Part shown: positions 17,041-25,875 of the stretch, one piece after another
Position numbering within the stretch: the first letter of the stretch is position 1
How the letters are laid out: each line of letters begins with the position of its first letter
Assembly: GCA_028282025.1 (NCBI GenBank)
Contig: JANQIT010000311.1
Span: 1-44,642, forward strand
Direction of reading: 5' to 3'
Length of the DNA stretch: 44,642 nt
From: Hwanghaeella sp.
Lineage (GTDB): Bacteria; Pseudomonadota; Alphaproteobacteria; UBA8366; Aestuariispiraceae
Position numbers and translations under genes: made by a program
The notes under the pieces: generated by a model
What the model was told of the DNA's origin: nothing
Database searches by the model: none
The model's input: only the letters and a program-made list of their open reading frames with translations

Positions 17041-17421
17041 CTACTGCAATTGCTCTCTCATGAAAGCGAGCAGGTCGGCGCGCTGGGCCTCGTCCCGCAC
17101 TCCGCGGTAAGCCATACGGTTTTTCTTGATGAAACGGCGCGGACGCTCAACGAAGGCATCCATCGCCTGTTCGTCCCAGACGGCGCCCGTCTGGTGCTTT
17201 TCCCGGAACGCATTGGAATAGCGGAAACCGTCCGCCGCCCCGATGGGCGCGCCCCAGATCCCATGCAAAGAGGGGCCGCTGCGATGGCGTCCTTCTTCCG
17301 TGGAATGACAGGCGGCGCATTGGGACAGGAAAACCTCCTCACCCCGAACGGCGTCCGACGCCTGCGCGCCCGACGCGCCGAACAGAAGCGCCAGCCCGGC
17401 GAAATACCCCGCTGCTTTCAT
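17041..17421 (-). CDS. Secreted c-type cytochrome, 126 aa
   Basis: Small class I cytochrome c with a signal peptide ending near AQASDA, so it acts in the periplasm. Heme attaches at CAACH (about residues 35-39), and the axial Met is probably in KKNRMAYRG. The segment EGRHRSGPSLHGIWG and PRRFIKK match soluble mitochondrial-cytochrome-like electron carriers. The protein is a clear paralogue of the 18135-18515 gene: the same length and order of motifs, with about half of residues identical by eye. It is convergent with leuA and divergent from the GNAT gene. Electron partner unknown; nothing in the window encodes an oxidase. Confidence 0.88.
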   Translation of the reverse strand: MKAAGYFAGLALLFGASGAQASDAVRGEEVFLSQCAACHSTEEGRHRSGPSLHGIWGAPIGAADGFRYSNAFREKHQTGAVWDEQAMDAFVERPRRFIKKNRMAYRGVRDEAQRADLLAFMREQLQ

Positions 17422-17593
17422 CGCGAGAACCCTCGTATCTACAAATTCTAATCAACCGCTCCGACAGATATGGTGGATTTGCGCGATGGCAAGAGATGTC
17501 TAAAAGGCAATATAAATGTGTGGGCTTGCCACCCGGACCGCGGCAGCCCCGGCTGTACCGCGTAACCCCCTGCACAGCTTGCCGGATAGGAAC

Positions 17594-18121
17594 ATGACCC
17601 AGACCCTCGAAATCCATGAGAGCGCGCCCGGCGATCTTCAACAGATCGAGAGCCTCTATCCGAAAGCTTTCCCGGATGAGGATCTGTTGCCCCTGGTAAG
17701 GGCCTTGCTGGCGGAAGCCAACGGCGTTCTATCGCTGACGGCGATGCTGGATACGGCCATCGTCGGCCATGCGATTTTCACCGAATGCGGCATCGCGGGG
17801 AGTTCCCGGCGGGCGGCGCTGTTGGGGCCGCTCTGCGTTCTGCCCGGCCGCCAGAGGCAAGGGATCGGCGGCGCGCTGGTCCGCGCCGGGCTGGAGAGAC
17901 TGAAAACGGCGGGTGAGGATTGGGTCTTCGTTCTGGGCGACCCGGCCTATTACGGCCGGTTCGGTTTCGGCGCAGACGGCCGGGTCACGCCGCCCTATCC
18001 CTTGCCGGCGGCGTATATCGACGCCTGGCAATCGCTCAACCTGCAAGGCCGGCCGCAGATGCCGGAAGGATCCCTGTCCGTTCCGCTCCCTTGGCGCGAC
18101 GAGGCCCTGTGGTCCGCCTGA
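17594..18121 (+). CDS. GNAT-family N-acetyltransferase
   Basis: Acetyl-CoA-dependent acyltransferase of 175 residues. The acetyl-CoA pyrophosphate loop is LCVLPGRQRQGIGGALVRAGLERLK (the R-x-x-G-x-G/A motif is RQRQGIGG), followed by WVFVLGDPAYYGRFGF, which is typical of the YhbS-like group. The substrate is not indicated. The frame is open upstream to 17516, but that part does not resemble GNAT, and AGGAA precedes the ATG at 17594. It lies between two paralogous cytochrome c genes on the opposite strand. Confidence 0.88.
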   Translation: MTQTLEIHESAPGDLQQIESLYPKAFPDEDLLPLVRALLAEANGVLSLTAMLDTAIVGHAIFTECGIAGSSRRAALLGPLCVLPGRQRQGIGGALVRAGLERLKTAGEDWVFVLGDPAYYGRFGFGADGRVTPPYPLPAAYIDAWQSLNLQGRPQMPEGSLSVPLPWRDEALWSA

Positions 18122-18134
18122 CGGTCCGATAAGC

Positions 18135-18515
18135 CTATTTGCCGAGCGATTTCAAATAGGCGATCACCGCGGCGCGGTCCGCCGGGTCCTTGAACCCCTT
18201 GAACTGCATCCGGGTGCGTTTGATATAGCGGCGCGGTTTTTTCAGAAACGTATCCAGCGCTTCGGCATTCCAGACATCGCCGGACTTCGACCGTTCCACG
18301 AAGGCCGCCGAGTACCGAAAGTCCGCGACATTTCCGATGGGACGCCGCCAGACCGCATGCAGGGACGGGCCGGTCCTGTGGCGGCCCGGCGTCAGGGAAT
18401 GACACGCCCCACACACCGACCGGAACAGTTCCTCACCGCGCGCAAGGTCGTCAGCGGACGCGGAAACCGGAAGGGCCGCCAGAAACAGGCAGGAAAACAC
18501 AATATGTTTAAACAT
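18135..18515 (-). CDS. Secreted c-type cytochrome, 126 aa (paralogue)
   Basis: Second periplasmic class I cytochrome c. The signal peptide reads FKHIVFSCLFLAALPVSASA; heme site CGACH; likely Met ligand in KRTRMQFKG. The shared segments GRHRTGPSLHAVWRRPIG and PRRYIKR mark it as a duplicate of the gene at 17041-17421, both 126 residues. The ORF extends to 18545, but GAAGGGA precedes the ATG at 18515 and this gives a normal signal peptide. The stop codons of this gene and the GNAT gene are only 13 bp apart, in convergent orientation. Confidence 0.88.
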   Translation of the reverse strand: MFKHIVFSCLFLAALPVSASADDLARGEELFRSVCGACHSLTPGRHRTGPSLHAVWRRPIGNVADFRYSAAFVERSKSGDVWNAEALDTFLKKPRRYIKRTRMQFKGFKDPADRAAVIAYLKSLGK

Positions 18516-18593
18516 TGAGGTCCCTTCACGTCGGGGTTTTCCCAATCCTATTAGATTGCGCGCATGTTCGCATTGACCAAGAGCAAATCCCGG

Positions 18594-18932
18594 TCATCCC
18601 CCAGTTCGGTAAACGGCGTCACCCGCCGGCGGACCATGTTCGATCACCTGAACGATGTCGGTGAGTTCGATTCCGGGGTAATGCTCGCGCATCCCAGCCA
18701 GCATGACGGGGTCGGGCCATTCCTTCTCCCGGCCGACGAATCGCGCGGCATCCGCAAGGGGCATGGAGGTGCAGCGGTGCACGATGACGACGACACTCTT
18801 CGACGGGTCGTCATCGCAGACATACCGCAAAGGGCCGGGAAGAATCCCGGCCTCCCGCCAGCGGATGGTCGACGTCTTCTCACCGCTGACCACCAGCGGA
18901 AACAACCGCGCTACGATTCCAAGGGACTGCAT
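18594..18932 (-). CDS. ASCH-domain protein
   Basis: A 112-residue protein with the ASCH (PUA-like RNA-binding) fold. The signature V-x-SGEKTSTIRWRE near residue 15 matches the G-x-K-T-x-x-x-R pattern of the family, and it continues with a small beta-barrel (YVCDDDPSKSVVVIVHRCTSMPLADA). ASCH proteins are thought to bind RNA, or in some cases act as amidohydrolases on modified nucleosides; the ligand here is unknown. It follows the dehydrogenase gene after 11 bp, so the two are probably co-transcribed. Confidence 0.7.
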   Translation of the reverse strand: MQSLGIVARLFPLVVSGEKTSTIRWREAGILPGPLRYVCDDDPSKSVVVIVHRCTSMPLADAARFVGREKEWPDPVMLAGMREHYPGIELTDIVQVIEHGPPAGDAVYRTGG

Positions 18933-18943
18933 GGCCCGCCCTA

Positions 18944-19846
18944 TCAGGACTTCGCGTCACCCACCCCGTTCAGCTTGGCCATCGCATCGACCAGATGCGG
19001 GACGTGTTTGTCGCCGAACCCGGCGGCGACCGCCTGGGCGAAAGCCTGGAACACGCCGGACCCAACGGGCGAGGTGACGCCGAGGCTCTTGGTCATATCC
19101 TGATAATAGCCGACATCCTTGCGCGCATTGGCCAGCGCGAATTGCAGGCCCGACGCATCGCCTTCAATAGGATAGCGCATGATATTCTGGAACATGCCGC
19201 TGTTCAGGATCCCGGCGGAGACCAGTTCCCGGAATTTCTCCAGGTCGATCCCGGCGGCCCGTGCGGTGGTGATCACTTCCGACGTGGTCGCGGCAATGGT
19301 CATGCCGAGGAAGTTGTTGAGAAGCTTGATTGTGTGCCCGGCGCCCAGCGCGCCCACATGGAAGATATTCTCGCAATAAGCTTCCATCACCGGCTTCATC
19401 GCCGCGAACAGATCGGCGTCTCCGCCGACCATGGTGTTGAGGATGCCTGCCTCCGCCTCTACCGGCGTGCGGGCGAGCGGCGCATCCAGCATGCGCACGC
19501 CATGGGTCGCGGCGGCTTCGGCAATCTTCTTCGTGGAGGCCGGATCCGCCGTGCTGGTATCGATCAGGACCATGCCGTCGGCCGCGCCTTCAAGCACGCC
19601 GCCCGGCCCCATCACGGTCGCTTCGATGGTGGGAGAGTTCGGCAGGCACAGGATGACGACATCCGCCGCCGCGGCGACCTGCTTCGCGGTTCCCACTTCC
19701 ACCGCGCCCTTGGACACCAGATCGTCAACGGGTTGCCGGTTGCGGTGCCCCATCAGGGTGACAGGGAATCCCTTCTCCAGCAGGTTTTTCGCCATGCCGT
19801 GGCCCATCAGGCCAACGCCAATGAAGCCGATTTTCTTGTCCGTCAC
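18944..19846 (-). CDS. NAD(P)-dependent oxidoreductase, 3-hydroxyisobutyrate dehydrogenase family
   Basis: Beta-hydroxyacid dehydrogenase of 300 residues. The Rossmann loop GFIGVGLMGHGMAKNLL is at the N-terminus, the substrate-binding segment is DAPLARTPVEAEAG near residue 122, and the catalytic Lys lies in GAGHTIKLLNNF. Candidate reactions are 3-hydroxyisobutyrate or tartronate semialdehyde (2-hydroxy-3-oxopropionate) reduction; sequence alone does not decide. The start is GTG at 19846, supported by GGGGAGG. It heads a two-gene unit with the ASCH gene and begins 33 bp after the disulfide flavoprotein gene, so all three may be one transcript. Confidence 0.85.
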   Translation of the reverse strand: MTDKKIGFIGVGLMGHGMAKNLLEKGFPVTLMGHRNRQPVDDLVSKGAVEVGTAKQVAAAADVVILCLPNSPTIEATVMGPGGVLEGAADGMVLIDTSTADPASTKKIAEAAATHGVRMLDAPLARTPVEAEAGILNTMVGGDADLFAAMKPVMEAYCENIFHVGALGAGHTIKLLNNFLGMTIAATTSEVITTARAAGIDLEKFRELVSAGILNSGMFQNIMRYPIEGDASGLQFALANARKDVGYYQDMTKSLGVTSPVGSGVFQAFAQAVAAGFGDKHVPHLVDAMAKLNGVGDAKS

Positions 19847-19879
19847 GATACGCCTCCCCTTTATCGATTTGGCGGCAGG

Positions 19880-21313
19880 TTAGAACCTCAACAGGAAACG
19901 GACAATCTTGCACGTGCGTTCGGAGAAGAGGGACGGGGTGTAATAGCTCCCCGCCGCCCGTTTGGAGACCTCGCTAAGGGTCGGGTAGGGGAAAGTCAGT
20001 CCCGCAATCGCGCCGATCTTCTGTTTGCCTGCAATCGCCTGAACCCACGGCATGATCAATTCGCCCGCGTTGCGGCCCGCAATGCTGGCGCCCTTGATCC
20101 GGCCTTTCCCGTCGGTAATCACCTTGATCAGGCCGTGCGTCTCCCGCTCCGCCTGGGCGCGGTCATTCTCCGCGAAACTCCAGCGCAGGATCTTGAAATT
20201 ACCCGCGCCAAGGGCTTTCGCCGCATCCGCCTCGGTCATGCCGACATGGGCCATTTCCGGGTCCGTGTAGGTGACCCAGGGAAAAGCGGCGGTGTCCGCC
20301 TTGGCCCAGAACATCTTGAACAGGGTCTGACGGATGATCAGGCCCGCGTGATAATTCGCCATATGGGTGAACTGCAGGCCGCCCGCGACGTCGCCGATGG
20401 CGAAGACGCGCTTGTTGGACGTTTTCAGATTGGGTCCGACCGTTATCCCCCGCGGTGTGGAGTCTATTCCCGCTATTGCGAGATCAAGGTCGTCTATATT
20501 AGGCACCCGGCCCGCGGCAATCAGCAGATGACTGCCGGTCAGGGTCTGCCTTTCGCCGTCCTTCTCAACTTCGACCGAGACGCCGCTTGCCGTCTTCGCG
20601 GTGGAGACGACCTTCGTCCCCTCCATCAGCGTCAGTCCGTCGGCCCGAAGACGGTCCTTCACGATGCCCGCCACTTCCGGGTCATCACGGCCCAGCACCT
20701 CGAACATCTCGACCACCGTCACCCTGGCGCCCAGACGCCGGTGCGCCTGCGCCATCTCGACCCCGATCGGGCCGCCGCCGACCACGATCAGGTGTTCGAC
20801 CGTCTCACCGATATCGAAGACGGTCTCGTTGGTATGGTAGGGCGTGTCCGAAAGTCCCGGAACCGGCGGGACCATGGCCCGCGACCCGGTGGCCACGACG
20901 AAGTATTTCGCCCGCACGACATGACCCTGGTCCGTCGTAACCTCCGCCGGGCCGGAGAATTTGGCGGACGCCTGCAGCACGGTCACGCCGAGCCCTTCGA
21001 ACCGCTCGACGGAATCCATCGGCGCGATGGCGGCGATCACGCCTTTCACATGGTCGCGCACCTTGGCCATGTCGACCGCGGGTTCCACCGCCGCGACGCC
21101 GAACCGGTCCGCGTGGCGCATGCCATGAGCGGTATGCGCAGCGGCGATCAACGCCTTGGACGGCACACATCCGGTATTCAGGCAATCGCCGCCCATTTCG
21201 CCACGTTCGATCAACACGGTCCGCGCGCCCATCTGCGACGCCCCCGCGGCAACCGACAGACCGCCGGAGCCCCCGCCGATCACGCAGATATCCGTTTCGA
21301 TCACTGACGACAT
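19880..21313 (-). CDS. Pyridine-nucleotide disulfide oxidoreductase (mercuric-reductase-like)
   Basis: FAD flavoprotein of 477 residues with the group I layout. The FAD-binding GGGSGGLSVA is at the N-terminus, the redox pair in GGDCLNTGCVPSK is near residue 43, the NAD(P)H-binding VVGGGPIGVEMAQ is in the middle, AIGDVAGG lies near residue 306, and the dimerisation domain is at the C-terminus. In dihydrolipoyl dehydrogenase the C-terminal base lies in HPTLSE; here it reads YPTLSE, as in MerA-like proteins, so the His is missing. No 2-oxoacid dehydrogenase genes are nearby. The substrate is therefore unknown. AGAAGGA precedes the ATG. Confidence 0.85.
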   Translation of the reverse strand: MSSVIETDICVIGGGSGGLSVAAGASQMGARTVLIERGEMGGDCLNTGCVPSKALIAAAHTAHGMRHADRFGVAAVEPAVDMAKVRDHVKGVIAAIAPMDSVERFEGLGVTVLQASAKFSGPAEVTTDQGHVVRAKYFVVATGSRAMVPPVPGLSDTPYHTNETVFDIGETVEHLIVVGGGPIGVEMAQAHRRLGARVTVVEMFEVLGRDDPEVAGIVKDRLRADGLTLMEGTKVVSTAKTASGVSVEVEKDGERQTLTGSHLLIAAGRVPNIDDLDLAIAGIDSTPRGITVGPNLKTSNKRVFAIGDVAGGLQFTHMANYHAGLIIRQTLFKMFWAKADTAAFPWVTYTDPEMAHVGMTEADAAKALGAGNFKILRWSFAENDRAQAERETHGLIKVITDGKGRIKGASIAGRNAGELIMPWVQAIAGKQKIGAIAGLTFPYPTLSEVSKRAAGSYYTPSLFSERTCKIVRFLLRF

Positions 21314-21411
21314 GGTTAATCCTTCTTACCGGTGCAAAAATACCGCAGCCTCAGGTAATCGGCGGCGGCGGCGTGCGCCACGCACGGCCTGTCACAAGAT
21401 CGTCAGCGCCG

Positions 21412-24063
21412 TCACTCGGAACGGCCCAACGTCTTGGACCCGATTTCGAAACTGTCCTTGCTGAGGACGGGCACCGCGAGAATACGCTCCAATTCGGCCT
21501 GCATAAGCGCCTGCCGGTCCGCATCGTAGCGCCGCCAATTGCCGAATGCGCCCAGCATCCGGGCAGCGACCTGCGGGTTCAGGGAATCGAGTTCGATCAG
21601 ACTGTCCGCTACGAACCGGTATGCCGCGCCGTCCGGTTGGTGGAAATTGACCGGATTGCCCATCGCGAAGGCCCCGATCAACGACCGGAAGCGGTTCGGG
21701 TTGCGAATGTCGAACAGCGGGTGCTTGGCCAACGCCTGGACCGCCGCCAACGCGCCCGGCCTGCCGCCCATCGCCTGCAGCGCGAACCATTTGTCCATGA
21801 CCTGCTCGTTCGCCGACCAGCGTTCGGCGAAGGCGGCCAGGGCGTCTTCCCGTTCGCCGCCGTCGGTCTCGATCAAGACGGCCAGGGCGGCGACCGTATC
21901 CGTCATATTGTCCGCCCGGTCGAAATGATCTTTCGCCAGCGTGGCGGCGGCGGCGTCGCGCTCGGCGGTCAGATAGGCGAGCGCCGTGTTCCGAAGCGCC
22001 CGCAAACCCGCCTGCCCGGCGCTTGGCTCGAATGCGCCCCGGACCGTGCTTTCCTCGTAAGCCTGACGGAACTCCGCCGCCAGTGCGGTCCCGATGGTCC
22101 GGCGCAGCCGCGCCCGCACGGCGTGGATCTCGTCCACATGCACGACCGGCATCTGTTCGCCGATATATTCCTCCGACGGCAGGGTGATCGCCAGCGCCTT
22201 GTAAGCGGGGTCGAGCGCGCCATCCGACAGGATGTTCCGCACCCCTTCGACAAAGGGAGCCGCAGCCCCGGCATCCGCCGCCCCGCCGGAGACCGCAGCC
22301 TCCACCGCGGCGGTCATCAGGCGGACCGCGTAACTCTGCCCGGCATCCCAACGGGCGAACGGATCACGGTCATGCGCCATCAGAAACGCCAGATCGCCGT
22401 CAGCCTGATCGGTCTTTACAACGATTGGCGCACTAAATCCACGATTTACGGAAAATACCGGGCGGCTTGGAACATTCTCAAAAACGATCTTTTCCCGTTC
22501 CGCAGAGATGTGAAGAAGGCCGCCGCCGCCCAGCGCCGCCGAGCCGCTCTGCAGGAGAATCTCGTCCCCATTGGCGCCGAGCATTCCGATCCGCAGGGGA
22601 ATATGCAACGGCGTCTTCACCGGCTGGCCGGGCGTGGGCGCGGTGGTCTGCGCGATCAACAGCGTCGCCGTCTTGGCCGCGGCGTCGTAGCTGGTTTCCA
22701 CGCTCACCATCGGCGTGCCTGCCTGAGAATACCACGTCTTGAAACCGGTCAGGTCCGTTCCGGTCGCGTCCGCCATCGCCGCCACGAAGTCGTCGCAGGT
22801 CACCGCCTGCCCGTCGTGCCGGTCGAAATAGAGCCGCATGCCCGCCTGGAAGCCCTCTTCGCTCAAGAGGGTATGCAGCATGCCGATCACCTCGGCCCCC
22901 TTCTCATAAACCGTCGCGGTATAGAAGTTGTTGATCTCAATATAGGAGTCTGGGCGCACCGGATGGGAGAGAGGCCCGGAATCCTCCGGGAACTGCCGGG
23001 CGCGCAGGGCGCGGACATCCTGAATCCGCTTCACCGCGCGGGAGCGCTGATCGGAAGAGAATTCCTGATCCCGGAAGACCGTCAGCCCTTCCTTCAGGCT
23101 CAATTGAAACCAGTCGCGGCAGGTTACCCGGTTGCCGGTCCAGTTGTGGAAATATTCGTGGGCGACGATGGCCTCGATATTGGCGAAATCCTGGTCGGTC
23201 GCCGTGTCCCGGTCCGCCAGCACATATTTGGCGTTGAAGACGTTCAGGCTCTTGTTCTCCATCGCCCCCATGTTGAAATGGCTGACCGCGACGATGTTGA
23301 AGATGTCCAGATCGTATTCCAGACCAAAACGCTCCTCATCCCACCGCATGGAGCGCTTCAGGGAATCCATTGCATAGTCGCAGCGCGCCTCGTTCCCATG
23401 CTCGACATAGATCCGCAGCGTCACATCCCGGCCCGACCGCGTCCGGAACCGATCTTCCACCATGCCCAGGTCGCCGCCGACCAACGCGAAAAGATAGCTC
23501 GGCTTCGGAAACGGGTCTTCCCAAACCGCTTCGTGCCGCCCGTCCGCCAGGTCGCGGCTGGACGTCAGATTACCGTTCGAGAGCAACACGGGACAGGCCG
23601 CCCGCTCCGCGCGGACGGTGACGCGATAACGCGCCATGACATCGGGCCGGTCCGGGAAATAGGTGATGCGGCGAAACCCTTCCGCCTCGCATTGGGTGCA
23701 GAACATGCCCTTGGAGACGTACAACCCTTCCAGCCGCGTATTCTCCGCCGGGCAGACCGCGACCTTGGTATGGAGTGTGAACGCCGGGGGCGGATCGAAC
23801 AGGGTCAAGCTTTCCTCGGTCCGCTCGAAGGCCGACGGTGCAAGCGGCGCGTCATCCACCGCGATCTCGATCAGGTCCAGCGCCTCGCCATCCAGCACCA
23901 GGGGCGTTTGCGGGTCCGCCGCCGGGTCGCGGCGAACGGCCAGCGTTGCGGCCACGACGGTCCGCTGCGGATCGAGATCGAAGGTCAGATCGACCATATC
24001 GACCGCATAGGCCGGCGGCGCGTAATCTTCTAACCGGATTGTCTGCGGCAGGTCGGTTTTCAT
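21412..24063 (-). CDS. pepN: Aminopeptidase N
   Basis: M1-family zinc aminopeptidase of 883 residues, close to E. coli PepN (870), removing N-terminal residues from peptides in the cytoplasm. Substrate-recognition motif GAMEN at 266-270; zinc ligands in HEYFH at 302-306 with Glu325 as the third; catalytic Glu303. The long C-terminal helical domain makes up the rest. The ATG at 24063 is preceded by GGAG at a slightly long spacing; a three-residue ORF (MPR) starts just upstream and overlaps the start in an ATGA, so reinitiation is possible. It lies 98 bp from the disulfide flavoprotein gene. Confidence 0.95.
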   Translation of the reverse strand: MKTDLPQTIRLEDYAPPAYAVDMVDLTFDLDPQRTVVAATLAVRRDPAADPQTPLVLDGEALDLIEIAVDDAPLAPSAFERTEESLTLFDPPPAFTLHTKVAVCPAENTRLEGLYVSKGMFCTQCEAEGFRRITYFPDRPDVMARYRVTVRAERAACPVLLSNGNLTSSRDLADGRHEAVWEDPFPKPSYLFALVGGDLGMVEDRFRTRSGRDVTLRIYVEHGNEARCDYAMDSLKRSMRWDEERFGLEYDLDIFNIVAVSHFNMGAMENKSLNVFNAKYVLADRDTATDQDFANIEAIVAHEYFHNWTGNRVTCRDWFQLSLKEGLTVFRDQEFSSDQRSRAVKRIQDVRALRARQFPEDSGPLSHPVRPDSYIEINNFYTATVYEKGAEVIGMLHTLLSEEGFQAGMRLYFDRHDGQAVTCDDFVAAMADATGTDLTGFKTWYSQAGTPMVSVETSYDAAAKTATLLIAQTTAPTPGQPVKTPLHIPLRIGMLGANGDEILLQSGSAALGGGGLLHISAEREKIVFENVPSRPVFSVNRGFSAPIVVKTDQADGDLAFLMAHDRDPFARWDAGQSYAVRLMTAAVEAAVSGGAADAGAAAPFVEGVRNILSDGALDPAYKALAITLPSEEYIGEQMPVVHVDEIHAVRARLRRTIGTALAAEFRQAYEESTVRGAFEPSAGQAGLRALRNTALAYLTAERDAAAATLAKDHFDRADNMTDTVAALAVLIETDGGEREDALAAFAERWSANEQVMDKWFALQAMGGRPGALAAVQALAKHPLFDIRNPNRFRSLIGAFAMGNPVNFHQPDGAAYRFVADSLIELDSLNPQVAARMLGAFGNWRRYDADRQALMQAELERILAVPVLSKDSFEIGSKTLGRSE

Positions 24064-24188
24064 CGCGGCATTGTCTCCAAGCTTCGGTCGGCTTGAAAAC
24101 TAGAGCATGTCACCTTTACTTGGAACCACTGAGACGGTGTTTGCGGCCTTTCGGCTAGGAAGGCGTCGCGCCGCGACCCGCTATCGGA

Positions 24189-24959
24189 TCAGGGGCGGCT
24201 GGCGACGTTGCTTGGGCCGGCGGCCTTTGCCTCCGCCAAGGCCTCTTCCGCCGTGGCGATCAATCCGTCGAAATCCATCGACTTGTCCCGCATGGCCGCG
24301 ACGCCTGCGCAGACCTGTGCGTCAATCGTTGCACCCGCGTGTTGCAGGCCGCTCTTCGACAGCCGCTCGCAGATCCTGACCCCGGCCTGTCTCGCCTCGG
24401 GCAGGTCCGTTTCCGGCATGATCGCGACGAAACGGCCATCCTCTATCCGGGCCAGCAGATCGACGACCCGAAGCGCATGACCAGCCACCCGGTTGACATG
24501 CTTGATCACCGCTTCCCGGTGTTCGCGGTGTTCCAGTGAATACAGATTCACCACATCGAACCGCATGATCGTCACCGGCCGGTCGTACCGGCGGTAGGTT
24601 TCAACCGCCTCCGCTCCCCGCCGTTCGGCGGAGCGCCAGTTGCAGCTTCCGGTCAAGGCATCGGTCAAGGAGAGTGCGTCCAACTCGTCCTGGGCCTTTC
24701 GAACATCGGAGATATCGCGCGCGACCACGATCCGGCCGCCGCCGTCCAGCGGATACTGATGCAGGCGGACGATGTTATCGCCCGGCAGCCCCAACTCCAT
24801 ACCGTCTTCGGGGATCGCGCTGTCTACAACGGCGCGGCGCGCCTCGAACCGCAGATTGTCGAACAGAACTCCACCGTCCGCATCTTCGATACGCACACCG
24901 TCAGAAGCCAATTGAAGCGCCCGCTCCAGGATTTGGAGCTTTGCACTGTCGTCCGTCAT
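24189..24959 (-). CDS. Degenerate GGDEF-domain protein with N-terminal PAS-like region
   Basis: Protein of 256 residues: an N-terminal PAS-like sensing part (residues ~5-85) then a diguanylate-cyclase-like domain beginning LSLTDALTGSCNWRS (cf. D-x-L-T-G-L-x-N-R). The signature loop reads RIEDGRFVAIMPET (EDGRF at 173-177) instead of R-x-GGDEF-x-x-x-P-x-T, and the metal-site helix FDVVNLYSLEHREHREA lacks the usual GHxxGD. It should not make cyclic di-GMP and may instead bind it or act as a regulatory partner. No EAL domain is present. Upstream on the minus strand, TTGTAT-N18-TAAAAT is a possible promoter. Confidence 0.8.
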   Translation of the reverse strand: MTDDSAKLQILERALQLASDGVRIEDADGGVLFDNLRFEARRAVVDSAIPEDGMELGLPGDNIVRLHQYPLDGGGRIVVARDISDVRKAQDELDALSLTDALTGSCNWRSAERRGAEAVETYRRYDRPVTIMRFDVVNLYSLEHREHREAVIKHVNRVAGHALRVVDLLARIEDGRFVAIMPETDLPEARQAGVRICERLSKSGLQHAGATIDAQVCAGVAAMRDKSMDFDGLIATAEEALAEAKAAGPSNVASRP

Positions 24960-25114
24960 TGCCTACCTCGGTCTGGCTTCCACTACCCGCTCGTTTTACC
25001 GTTCGCTTCTTAAGAAAGAATTACCAGAAGGTTGCAGCGAGCCTCACTCGAAACGATGGAAACTGTGACAGGAAAACTCGTAGACGCCTGTGACCCACCT
25101 CACTGTCTACCTGC

Positions 25115-25144
25115 ATTTTAGCGGTATATTAGTAGTATATACAA
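25115..25144 (-). promoter_or_regulatory. Possible promoter of the degenerate GGDEF gene
   Basis: On the minus strand TTGTAT (25144-25139), 18 bp, TAAAAT (25120-25115), in an AT-rich stretch with TATA-type repeats. The leader would be about 150 bases. No other gene is visible between 24960 and 25181. Confidence 0.35.
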
Positions 25145-25181
25145 CCCTTTGACAGAATTACGGAATTCCAGGGTATACCTG

Positions 25182-25862
25182 CTACTGGACTTGGTCCGCG
25201 GGCATATCCGGCGGCAAGTTCGCACTGATCGTAGCCGCCATGCAGGGTTCGGCGCGGGCCGTTCGCCACCAACCGACAAGGTTCGGGAAACCGTCGGCGG
25301 CGCGCGCGCCGCGCGCGCTTCGCATGCCGTAGTCCATCATCGGGGCCAGGAACATGTCCGCCATATCAAAACCCGCATGGCCCGTTGGCTTTGCGGCCAG
25401 CAACGGCGACAGGGCGGCGAAGGCTCTGGTGACCTCCGCTTCCGCAGCATCGGCAACCGCATCGTCGGACGCCTCTCCCTTCAACGGTTTGCTGACCGTC
25501 TCGACAAACAATCCCCAAACCAGCGGACGATAGAGGTAGTTGTCGCAGATTCCGACAATCTGGTTTTGCAGAGCGCGTTGACGCGGCGTCCCCGGCATCA
25601 GATTGGGCCCCGGAAACCCTTCATCGACATAGCGGACGATAGCCTGTGTTTCGTAGAGGGTCAGGCCGTCATGGTGCAGCACCGGCATCTTCCCGAAGGG
25701 GTGGAGATCGGGTCCGGCCTTCGCCGGGTCCTGCTCGAACGGGTTCAGATGCTCCAGCCGGTAATCCACGCCTTTCGCGAACAACGCCAATCGCGCGATC
25801 CGGACATAGACGCTGAAGTCCATGCCATACAGAACCGCAGCGCCGTCCGAGGCGTGCGTCAT
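25182..25862 (-). CDS. Glutathione S-transferase family protein
   Basis: Cytosolic GST-like protein of 226 residues. The N-terminal thioredoxin-like domain shows SVYVRIARLALFAKGVDYRLEHLNPF, then HPFGKMPVLHHDGLTLYETQAIVRYVDE, the usual P-V-L-x-x-(D)-G ... E-S/T-x-A-I glutathione-binding pattern. A C-terminal helical domain includes GHAGFDMADMFLAPMMD. The frame is open to 25919 with a CPVCD motif, but that part overlaps the end of fghA; the ATG at 25862 is 13 bp after the fghA stop and is preferred. As the third gene after adhC and fghA it may be part of glutathione-linked aldehyde handling, though the substrate is unknown. Confidence 0.85.
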   Translation of the reverse strand: MTHASDGAAVLYGMDFSVYVRIARLALFAKGVDYRLEHLNPFEQDPAKAGPDLHPFGKMPVLHHDGLTLYETQAIVRYVDEGFPGPNLMPGTPRQRALQNQIVGICDNYLYRPLVWGLFVETVSKPLKGEASDDAVADAAEAEVTRAFAALSPLLAAKPTGHAGFDMADMFLAPMMDYGMRSARGARAADGFPNLVGWWRTARAEPCMAATISANLPPDMPADQVQ

Positions 25863-25875
25863 CGGTCCGCCGGCG

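Noticed and set aside
18995..21307. A 770-residue plus-strand open frame
   Set aside because: It lies opposite the dehydrogenase and disulfide flavoprotein genes, which have full motif sets. No signal, domain or ribosome binding site supports it.
21373..24033. An 886-residue plus-strand open frame
   Set aside because: It is the antisense frame of pepN, whose zinc motif HEYFH and GAMEN are intact.
25149..25179. TTGACA and TATACC on the plus strand as a promoter
   Set aside because: A 19-bp spacer is too long and there is no plus-strand gene downstream; it would run antisense to the GST gene.
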